Source: Trileptium ribeirensis (taxonomy: Eukaryota; Nematoda; Enoplea; Enoplida; Thoracostomopsidae). Taken from it: a stretch of DNA of 64,000 nt. Of this stretch, positions 22,801 to 34,800 are shown one piece after another. Where the stretch lies: the NCBI GenBank assembly GCA_030248225.1, contig JASANE010020322.1, positions 1 to 64,000 of the forward strand. Direction: 5' to 3'. A program made the position numbers and the translations under genes. Numbering within the stretch: position 1 is the first letter of the stretch; each line of letters starts with the position of its first letter. The notes under the pieces were generated by a model. It worked only from the letters and a program-made list of their open reading frames with translations, was not told where the DNA came from and searched no databases.

Positions 22801-25800
22801 ACTTTAAAGAGCCTGAGGAAGCTAATTATGTTTATTTGTCGATTAAGATTGTTTGTCTCTGTTTTGGTCCACTTTCGAAATAACCGTTCCACTATACAGC
22901 TCTGCTTAAACTGCGTCATACTGAATATGCTTGCAACGCATGGAGCGTAGAGTGGACAATTATTCCGCTCTGTCTGCTTTCGCCTAATTTATCAGACATA
23001 CTGTTATTGCATGTTATTCCATAGGAAACTTGATATTATTTTGGTGTATATGGTTTTACAAGAAAATAACTGAAGGTGTGCCATAATTTTCTGAACAAAA
23101 TGCTATGAATGATACAAACTGTGATATTGCTTCGTCTAGTATCAATAAATACAGTTATGCAAACGCGGTTTCTGGCTGCGTTGCAGATTACATTACACCA
23201 AAACATTCTGATTTACAAAGTCTACAAGCGCACTGGATAGTACTGAGGCAACTTATGCCAGCCAAGCTTACTGTAAAATTTGTAGAATTGTTTATGTTGC
23301 GATTCAACTTTTAAATATCAGTGTTCTTCTCGACATAATACTTTATATACAATCCGTATTCAGCTATGTATAGCAAGTTCGGCAGGTTCAGTTATTTTGA
23401 ACATTCACCGCGATGCCTGAATAGATAAAACAGCTGCTACCAGCTTCCAGCTGGCTTTGTTTTGTTAACTTGATCTGAAGATGAACAATTTCTACGGGGT
23501 TAAGATAAAAAATTCCTACGTATGTTATTTGCCCTGCTTAATATTTATATATGGCAATTTGCTGGTTAATATTTTTGGTTTGTTTGAATGTATTAGAACT
23601 TGATAACTGTGTATTTATACAGTACATTTGGACTACAGTTGAAGCAAAAATGTGGAAAATTTAAAACAAAAAATTTTAAGCCTGAATTCTTTGTTTCGGT
23701 ATGGTTTTGGCTTTTGCCGTTACAGCAACTGAAACACGATTTTCGCCGAAGCCGGTTGCTCCTCGATGTATATGTATATACGTTTTTACTGCCTTTTATA
23801 ACTTAAATGGTTTGTCAAAATTCTCTGAAATTGTATCTACGTTTGTAACAGATTTATATTCCGCGGAAACAAAATTATACGAATAACTGCATTACTGTAA
23901 TCATTTTTCACGTTGTAATCTCTTAGTACTTACGTATACCATTTAATACCATTGCTTATACGGTATCCGGTAACCCCAGAAAACCATAAGCTCATTGTAC
24001 ATTTTTGCATACAACCAATTGGAAAAAATGCAAAAGTTCTCTACTTGTGGTAGCAATATTGACTATTATCAAACCCTAATTCATCATAGGTGCAATTTTA
24101 TACCAAAATAATAGGTATAAATAATGACATTATCCTTTTAAAGGTTGAAATAACCCCTAACGCGATGTTCCGAACCGTTCCCGCAATCGGAGGATGCAAA
24201 TTCGGTTTTCGGTTTCTGTTGCCACCCCAGTAGCAGTTCCAAACAGAGGGGGGCTTTTTGACTCCACTCATCCCGCAAAAGCGTTGGAGCCGCGAGTTCG
24301 ATTTGTAGTCTCAAAAATTCTCCAAAAACGTTCATTTTTTACTGTTTTCGCAAAAAATTTTTGTGCTTCCGGCGCAAGATAACCAAAGTAAAAACACATG
24401 AGTTTGTGAACAAGTAACGACTCACCTGAATGTGTTGCCTTGCCATAGGCACAACATTATGAAGACAACGACACAATTGCGTTCCTTTTCGAAAAGTGGG
24501 CTCCATTTATTGCCCTTGATTTTTGCTCCCTCCCTTTCTAAGAGGAGTTCCATTTCGTGCCCCCTTATCCGGAGCGTCCGTGGACAAAGAAGCCCCATGT
24601 ATGGAAGGAGGATGACACAAATATTGGGGGTTGCAGATAAGAAAATTATTTTGTTTATTGAAGGAGAGTATCCTACCTCGCCGGAAGCAGCTTAATAATT
24701 GTAAGTTCTTAATCTCGCTGCACCAACAGAGCTGTATTTATTTGCCGTCGAAATTAATCATGTTAAAATATTTAAGGCAGCACTACTTACGTTTTATAGG
24801 AGCAAAATCTTGACAGCCGGAGTTGGACCATTGGAAAGGTTCCAAAGTTTTTTGTCGCTGATAGAGGGCACATTATGGCTAAGGAGTGTTCGTTCCCATC
24901 CCTTCATTTCGAAAGCCCGGATAGCTTACGGTTGACCTTCAAAGAGAAGAAATTAACGTATTCAATATTTTAATAACTGTTTTGGGATGTTTTCAAGCTT
25001 TGGCTCGTAGCTTGAAAATCAATGCTCTAAAATAAAAGTGTTGCACGATAAATTTTATATCTAATCACTAGATTAGGTGTTTTTTTGGATTCTACCTCTT
25101 TATGGGACGAGTAATGATTTTAAATGTGCGTGGACTCCATAATGTGCATATGTTATAGCTGGCTAGTCCAAACCTTGGAAATTATAGCCGAGGCCCCCCG
25201 GCTCACCTACGAGGTGCCGGATTTTGTCGCGTTTAGAGGTTTATTTTTCTCAGCAGGCGGGGCTTTGAACCGGGGGTACCCGAATTTTTGCCGGGGGTAC
25301 TTCCGTTTTGCCGGGGGGGGGCAGCCGGAAATGCCGCCCCCACTTTGGACTGGCAAGCATAGCTTGAAGACTATGCAAAACTCACATCAACCGATGTAGT
25401 AGAAAACCTATCAAATTATCAAACAGTAATCAGCCAACGTTGAATAATATATTCTTTATACTTGTTTGTATCCAAAGGGTAGTAGCGTAAGCTCTAACAA
25501 TTTGGGGGTATAGTTCGTAACTCGCACGCGAGAGTGAAAAGTGCGTGTTTCATTTTTAGGTTATTATTTTGTCTAACCTGTAACATTTGATGTATAGCAC
25601 CTTAAAACCTAGGCGACCCTAAACCCATGGAAAACAACTGACAACGCATCAAGTATTCTTCGCAACGCTTGTTTCACTCACTAGACTCATAATTGAAATA
25701 TGCAAAGCAGTAACGATATACATGTTACAAAAGCATGGAAAACGTGATAAATTCCACTTATGTAGTTAACCTGGGACCGGTTTTTCCACAACTATTCGCA

Positions 25801-28800
25801 GGTATTTCTGGTTTTGTATGACATTTTTGCAATCATGCCAATGCAATTGCCCTGCTGGTTTCGCATCGTAGGTCAACCTCGGAATTTGAATGCCAATTTA
25901 CTGCTGTTATCTTAGAATTTTATAAAATTTATTAATTTCAAAAGATCCTGAATTAGGAACGATGTATTTTTGTGTACAGATTGATCGAATATAAATGTTT
26001 GTTTTGACCAAACTTCGGCTTTATAAGTAGAAGACATTGGGACTATTATTGGTTTCGGAGAGCGTTTGAAATAGAATGATTTCCAACGAGCGAAGTGTGA
26101 GTCATTACAAAGCTCAGTTATTTTGCGCACACTTCTACCTCCGCTAGTAATCGTTTATCGGTTTAGCGTTCTGTTTTAGGTACCAACTGTTTTATTGGCT
26201 CGAAAAAGAGGTTGATGTATTACGTGATTTGTGCGATTATCAACGAACATGTGGAGCCGATACCATGTTTAGTCAGTTTAACCAAGGTAACTTTTTGCTA
26301 CTGTAACAACTTCGCTCACGGATTGGCTATTAATATTGCGCATTTGCGTTAGAGGTTCGAGACCGTCTTTGATTTGAATGTAAATGCGTTTGCTAATTAT
26401 AAGACTGACGTTTTGCTTTACGTATATGACGTGACAATTGCCTTGGCAATGGTCACTAAAATGAAGAATTCTTTTTATACTGCATAAATGTCATGTTTGT
26501 ATTGATTTCACGACGATTTTTTAGCTTTATCACGAAAGCGTTGGCAATGCTCACTAGAATCAAAAATTTTTGTTAACTGCGTGTCATGTCATGTTTTTAT
26601 TGATTTAACGTCGATGTTTTAACTTTATAAAGAAAGCCTTGGCAATTGTTACTAAGATAAAAATTATTTTTATACTGCATGTCATGTCACTGTTTTATTG
26701 ATTTCTCGACGATATTTTAGCTTTGTAACAAAGTTTGAGTAGCAAAACAGTAACCAGGTTGATTTTGAAGCTCACTTTATTTCCTCTATAAAATGTAGCT
26801 TGGATTTGCGTCAGTTGTACGTTCTGAACAATAGCGATATCGTTTTTGACGCAGCCGATTTTATATTCGGTGAAACATAAAAGACTTTCGATGAGTTTAA
26901 TTTTTGTAATGTTGCTTTAAAAATGGTTTTAACTATAGTGGTTTATAGTATTAGTACCACCACGATAGTATTTCAAAGCAACGCCTCCGGGCGTCATTGT
27001 GTTTTCCTTCTTTAGTTTAAATGTTTTTATTATAACAGAAAAACCTGCTTTTGAGCAATTATTATTATTCACAATGCTCAATAATTATGCAGAAGCTACC
27101 GCTTTTAATGGATACTCGTTTTCCTGATGGGACTTTTTATACTGTTGCAAATGGTTTAATGAAAAATGCTGAAGCAAGTTTTTAACATGATCGTCATCCA
27201 ACCAATAAGATGTTTGTGGGGTCGATTTGTAGCGCGTTCATAACCGAACAATCTTTTTCGATTTCAGTGTGGTAGCAGTTTGATTCAGATGTACGTATGC
27301 ATCATTTAAATTTTTGCGAGTGACGAAATGACAAATTATATTATGCAGCTAGGAGTACCCATTAATTGTTCTTTTTTGCTGTCTGTTGTCATACGTCTAT
27401 TTGTTCTTACAGACGTAGAGAAACGTTTGATCGGTGGCTCAGAAACAGTCGCAAATGGGCACATAGCCGGCAGTGGTGTTGGCGGCGAACAGGCGTTGTC
27501 TTTCAGCGATATGAACAATGATAGTGCAGCGAGCAGCGGTGTGACGCTTCTGCACGAGGCTGTGCGACACGATCAAGCCCGCCTTGCGGCCCGAGTGAGC
27601 AGGACAGCACGTCGACGGGCGTGGATTGCTCGACACCAGACACTGCTACGAACGATGGCAGCATATTGTTCTTTGCACGGCGAGGGCAATGTCGGACTAG
27701 CTTCTGCTAGGATGGAGTTGCTACTACTGCTACAGGTAATTGGATGAGATTTTAAATAGAAGCACATAATGATAAAACGCTCAAAATTCTGGATACGTAA
27801 TGTCGCTCAATCAATATATATAAATGTCTTGCACAGGATGCTGCTATGATAGAATTTGCAAGAGTTAAAATATAGCTTGGCACTTCCATAGGCATCAAAG
27901 CTTCGTCATAATGCATTTGAATAGTTTAATTCGTCGAAGAAAGACATTTTTTCAGTACGTACTTCCATATATTCAATTTTTAAACAAATAGATTCCCTTT
28001 TGTTGTAGAGTCGGTAAGGGTAATGACCTTTGTATGTTTATGCTACATTGCTGAGGTAACGCTAGTGGTATCATCATTGTGAGAAGATAACTGTTGTAGC
28101 TGATTTCAAACATATGTGAACACTGATTTCAGGAACTACACCAAGAACCAGGTTCGCTTTGTTGGCGCGGTCTAACTGCTCCAATTCCATTAACGTCATC
28201 ATTCCCGCTATTGTCCGCATCGATCGCGTCCTACAAAACGGATCTCGCCGATCCGATTCGGACACTTAAGTTACAATCGGACGATTTGCTTGAATCCATC
28301 GCAGATCTTCGCCGCCTTCCATCGACCCGCGACTCGCTTTCGAAAGTTTATCTATTCTATAATTTGGCTCAATGTCTTTCGGCATGTGTGTATGAATCAC
28401 TTTGCGATATTGAAACGTTTGACCCTCCAAAGGGATCAGAATCGTGAGTTTGAAAACTTTATTTATATTAGCGCATAAATTACCCTAATAATATAAAAAT
28501 ATGGAGAACATCATTTTTTCATAAATTATATATAGATGTTATGATCATTTATATCATATTTCTTTGTATAATGAAAGACACTGAGTTTAGGCTTTGTTGT
28601 GCAGCGAATGACAACGTATTGCGATATTCGTTTTTATCTATTACTAGGTTTATACCACTTACTTGTACATCACAGGGCCAGGATGAAATAGAGCGAGCTT
28701 TTTCTCATCTATATAGTTGTCATTATGTGTAACAGCTTACAAACAGGTTTGTATTGATGTCGTTTCAGTTATGACGCGGTGTGTACTGAAGCTAATATGA

Positions 28801-31800
28801 ACATTGCGGCCACATGTATATACAGCTAAAAATAATTAAAGTAGGCTTTGACACTGTAAATTGCTAAGGGGAGAGGATTAGTGAACCGAGATAAATTGCG
28901 AAAATTGTTGCAAATTCGAACTCAGCGCCCTATAAAGCATCCACGATGAATGATTCTGTGACAAAAAAATTCACCACAATCGTATATGCGCAAGATTCTT
29001 GTGTGCGCGTGTAATCGAGTGATACATAGCTTTGTGTGTCTGTTATTAAACTATGTGTAATCGACGTGACGCTGCTGTATTACGCACTTCCACAAACGTA
29101 ATGCACATACAACCCCGGCTATCGTAACCTAACCTCGAGGGCGGACCTAATGGATTCAAATTTCTACTTTTCCTTTTTAATCCGGGTCAGGCCCAAGAAA
29201 TTACGGAGCTTAGCAAGTCGTAGGAGCGCTTCACAGGATGTGTTCTGATCCTGCAGGACGGGTTGCGCACGTAGCCTACGCGGTACTACCTTTGAGGTCC
29301 CTAGGGAGGTTGGCTCCGTCACCTGCTCTCAGGCCAAAGAGACCATACCACTATTCTCTATCATCGTTCAACCGGGAAGTGTATTTGGAGTAAAGTTTTC
29401 TTTTCTATTTTCCTGAACGCTTGATAATTTATTTAATTTAGCCAGTGGCGCCCACTAGGGTCCGACAAATCCCTAGACGTTTAACGTCGGATTCGCGTAT
29501 GATTTCCTATTCTGGGCGTTCAGTGAAAGTTATAATTTTGAGGTAAATTTTCCTTATTGGTCGCACGAGTCGAACTCTCACGATAAGACAAATTGAAATC
29601 GACGAGTCATGCTACGGTTTGCTTCTTCAATGCGTGCGTCAAACCTGAACGTGGGTCATCGATAGTGGTGACGGATTTCAAACTCCTTTTGATATCTATC
29701 GCTGCTAGGGTCGACAAAACGCATGGACTACTTGGGTTTGATTTAGCGTTTATTGATGAGTCAAAATCATATTCGGACAAGAACATACTGTACGTGCTAA
29801 TACAATAGGTATAATGTCACTAGTATGGTACGTCATTAGGAGAATGAGCAGGGCAACCAATGGGGTAAATGCGGAGTCATCGCCTTTTTCATCGAACTCT
29901 CACAGCTGATTCAAATCACGGCGTAAACAGGTGGATTGCGGGGCGTGATCTTGCTCATCCTAATCACGGCTATGATGTATATCCTGTATATAAGCTATAA
30001 TATATGTATATACGGCTATCATGTACATGATAAGTGAATATTTGCAACTGAGGTAAAGTAGCGATTGGATTAACATACGACAAAATATTATAATAACATA
30101 GTAACGGTACATATCGATACACAGGTAAGTTGGTGAGGTGACCAACGGTACGCCTCCTAAATTTCTCTGGTGCGACAACGGTACAACAGTACTTTTCCTA
30201 CTCGCATACATATGGACGATAACCTTGGGTATAAGAGAAAGTTCTCCGCAAATTACAAAAGGTACGACTGGTTAGTTTTGGTTCCAATTTTCTATCAAAC
30301 CATTCCTCAAACTCGGTAACAAAACTGTAAAATTCGACATTAAATCGATGCTCATCTGTGACCTAAATAACTACAAAAACGGACTTTTTCGTGTCCATAA
30401 ACGTGAGCCAAAATAGTTCTAAAATAGGTCGGGTCAAATTATCCTACGGAGTGGCTTATGGGTCCCGGTAAACTGAGGTTGGGACAACATTTTCTAACTT
30501 TTCACTAAATTTATTACTAACTTTTATACTGTGTTGTGTACATTAATCGTACTTTACAAACACTAGGCATTTTGACATTTTATTTTCACTGCCAAATTAT
30601 AACAATTTTAGAGGACGCTGGATCGAGCCGTATCCAGGGAAAAGTCATAAATCATAAATTTTAAGTGTGAATCGGGGTTCATGCGGCGATACCACGAGCG
30701 ATAAAGAAAATAATCCCTAAAATCTAAACTCGGAAGGACAAATTAGGGTATTTCACGTCCTAATACGAGACGGTTGGGTAATGTCTGATTCGGGCAATTC
30801 ATAAACCTAGCTCAGTCTATTGGAGAGCTCCAACTGAACTCTTACTAATCTTACAAAAAGGTTGAAGGCGTTGCCTTGGCCCTCAGCGTCCACTACTAAA
30901 GCGTTAACTCGGTGTTCGGCAGTAATTCAATCAACAGGTAAAGCTCCAAAACTGGATGCAGGTTTAATAGCTTGCACAAGAACATTGTATACCGGTTGTA
31001 TTACTCAGTTTGGACCAAAGGGTTGTGCTAAATTGACGGTTCAAAGTTCATGGTGTGCCTATGAATGTCAACAAACGTTTGACAATTTTATTTGTTCGTC
31101 CTATGTCAGGTTTCTTAAGTTTAAAAATTTACTGCTTGCTCAATCCTTGATCAATGACAAGAACATTACGCTTAAACGGACAAGTGGGCCACTGCCGAAG
31201 CAAAGAGGCTCTCTGGGACATTTCCAGTTTTTACTAGTTCAAACTTGGCCTGCTTAATTGGTTTTCTTAACTAATTCGATATCTTAACTCAATTCCTTAA
31301 TGCGGAAATTGTTCTAAAAAGGTTGGATCTTTCATTATTATTACGTAATGGCACTAACGTGGGGCGAGAGACGAGCTTGGGCGAGTCCCTAGTGCACGAC
31401 AGAACCAATAAGTTCTCTGAGTCCGATTAATTGTTGCCAATTTAGTGGCTATACGTTATCCTTGTACAAACTTTATGCCAGCTTCAGGGCATAGGGGCAG
31501 GGGTTAAGATTGTATTCAAATGCCTACAAATTTGTTTGAGGCTAGAACTGTAATTAGCGGTGCCTGGTAGGTCATCAATGCTATCCTAAAAGTACTAAAG
31601 CTTATACTATTTTGACTTGAAAACGGCTTTCGAAAAGAGCTCTATTTGGTACTAGCATTTAGGTTGTGTTGCTAGCGGTTCCTACTCGACGAAACGAGTC
31701 AGTCAGTGACTGCCCCGGTTGTCGGGACAATCGTAACAAATTTATTAACTGAATTCCACTCGGTTTGTATCCTTAGGTTGCTCGGTTTCCCAGTTTTCGA

Positions 31801-34800
31801 CCGAGATTTTCAGTTTCGATAGGCGCTGGGGAAAATCTATAATTTTCGAAATCTAGCTAATTTGCCAGCCTTTCTCTGTCAAACTTTGCACAGGGGCTGG
31901 GTTCGACCTTATTTATCGATTTATTTCGAACGGGTTAACGGTCCTCCCAAAAATTGGTCCGTCGGGCCGAGACCCGATAGACTCGATATTGCGTCTAGCG
32001 ATATCGATAAATTTTGTACGCAAAATATTGCCAATACGATCAAATTCACCAACTCTGGCAAATTTGATATTTTCATTGCAGCGGCCGTATATCGGAGATT
32101 CGAGTCTCCGACGGCTTTCGTGCTGTGTTGATGTGAGTATACAGAGGCACACAGAAATGTGAAAGCTAAAGCTAAAACTTTGAAACTATATGCTGAAGCT
32201 AAACCAAAACCTACTATGAAAACTGAATATACATATACGGGAAAGGAATTCTATGGATTCTGTATGAAACCTGAGCGGCTTTTGCGCTGCTCGGGTTTAT
32301 ATTTATTATAGTTTTGGAACGGCTTTGCCGGGCTCGATAACTCAAATAGAAGGCCTAACGGGCCTCTATTTGTACGACAAAAATCATCAAAACTCCTGGA
32401 AGGAATTTTGAGTTATTAACATTTGAAGTTTTAGGTGGGGGCGGACTCCTGTCGGGTCGTCGGGTTGGTGATTCCGACGCGGTATTGTCGAGTTTTAGGG
32501 TGGTGTCCGGTGCAAACACTCCTACGAAGAAACGACGAGAGTTCCAACAAAATTCTTGGAGGGAATCTTAAAATGTTTCAAAATTTATATTTTCGGTGGG
32601 GGCGAGCCCCTTCAAGGTCGTCGTGTTTGTGATCTCGACGTGATATTTGAAATTATTTTAAGTGTGAAATCACTAGCTCGGATCCTTCTCGAGATCCGGG
32701 TAAAGCTTCAGCCAAATTCCTGGAGTAATTCTTAAGATATGCCAGAATTTCACTCAAACTGAGCAGTCTCGCTAATAAGGCGTTGGGTCGGTGTGCCTAA
32801 TTGTGGTTCGCTACAATTTTCTCTGGTCTTTGTTGAGGGCGCTACTGACATCCTAATAAAACCTTGACAAAGTTCCTGAGGTGATTTTATCCTACAATGT
32901 ATAATTTTGTCCTGGGTTTCCACTATCAAAGTATCAAAACATGCAGACGAACTTGTGTCTAAAGAAATTGTAACACGAGTAAAAACTGTTAACTAATGCT
33001 TCATGAGAATACATGACCAAGGAAGTTCTATTGCTAATGTTCAACCAAAATTTATTTTATTTAACCTCGGTCGGCTCAAAGACTACATTTTAAATCCTAA
33101 CTCGACTCAGGGAATCATGTAAAAGGTATCTACACGCGAGCGTAGCGTTACTTTAAATCTTAGCTTGATGACCGAGGGAGGTTCAGCATGACTTCGACTT
33201 CCTACCTCAATCGTGAGAGTGGCCAACTACGGCTATGGGTCAGTGGGACAAGCTAGGACCTACTAGACTATCATGTAAAACGAAAGCACGGTCAGGGAGT
33301 CCTTGGAGGCTTAACATTTCAATTGGTCAACACGAATTGTCAGCTCTATTAACCATAACTACTCTCCGGGCCTATCCTATCTAACGTTAGTCACTCATTT
33401 ACTTAAATTACGCCTCCCCGTCCACACTTACATACTAGAATCTGCTCCTTCGACGTCCATCGCTCGTCCATCCATTCGCAAATCCAAACGAGAAAGCTAG
33501 AGAAAAAGTAATCTACTAAATGAAGCTATAAGCAATACTGAGGAACTGCAGAGCCGGTCTACAAACCGACCGTACTCTGCGGTGTCGAAGCCAAACTGAA
33601 CGCTCGAGAGCTGTGGTGGCTTTAAATACTGCGAATTTCGGTAATTAATTTTGATTTACGAGGCCATTAAAATTTTATTAATTTCGTCCAAAAGTGCTTT
33701 GTCAGCACTTTTGAGACGATTTGACCTCAGATTTTAATCCTAAAAGTAAATTTTATTATCAGTCCGATTTTCAGTAAATTTCGGACCAAATTTATATGAA
33801 TTCCTACATAATAATAGTGATTTATGACCATTTCATATCAAACTCCTATAAATTAATATTAACTTTATACCTAACTACCAGGTTCAATATAACTTTTAGT
33901 TCGCTTGAAGGGTCGAGCCTATTGACATAAGCTTAAAATTCGGCGGTCCTACCAATTGATTTACATCGTTAACTTTTATATAAAGCTTACCGCTTGCGGA
34001 TGTTTCTAGAAACATATATTAAACTCCAAACTTTTATATGAATTTCGTATAATATTTTTATCAAAATATGCTTAACTTCTAATTTAAGCTTGTTTGTCTA
34101 ATAAGTAGAAGAGTATTTAACACGGCGCACGAGGCAAATCGCAGAAACGTTCACTGGGTATGGACCAGGGTGTGCTAACTGTATCTGTGGTATAAAACTT
34201 TACAAATTGATGTCAACTTTATATCGACTTTTTGTTTACTTAATGATAAGAGATTTTATTTAATATTAGTTTTTTATTAACCCTATATGAAGCTAACGTA
34301 AAGTTGGGAACGAAACTGTACAGTTGAAACTGTTGAACACACACAATGGATCCAGCTAAACTTAAAAGTAATATTAAATTGACATAAAGCGTATTTATTT
34401 TGTGGAAACCTACATACGATCATGTAACGCGTGCTCGGAATCGGCTTTCATCGAAAAAGACGCGGCTTACTTAAACAGAGCAAGGGCGAAGAATGCAAAA
34501 GAGGGTGCCATTCCCTCGGTGAAGGCCAAAGTGCCAAATAAGATTCGGAGTCGGACTCAGTGTGTGCGTCCGATTATTTTAATATGTAACAGGTCCGTTT
34601 TCGGACAATAAAAATAAAAGGTGGGCTCTCGGGCGAGCCCATCATAAATTTTATAGGAGATTAGAGTGTTTTTGATGGCTCCCGCGGGTTCAGTTCGCCT
34701 TTCCATGGAGCGTTAGGTATATTTTTTAGTTAGTTTTGTCAAGGGGAATCCAACGAGGGGTTACACGCCTGTCGGGGCGCGATTTCTGCGGTTTCCATGG

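Noticed and set aside
26405..26735. Regular 98-bp repeats considered as a CRISPR array
   Set aside because: Units are contiguous and diverged along their whole length with no unique spacers, and the host is an animal; it is a minisatellite.
27050..27270. Possible coding block (a frame reading MDTRFPDGTFYTVANGL)
   Set aside because: No splice borders in phase with exons 7 and 8 and no recognised family; kept as unidentified intron sequence.
30862..31257. 131-codon ORF inside copy 1 of the 6 kb repeat
   Set aside because: Copy 2 has no corresponding frame and indels between the copies break it, so it is probably chance.
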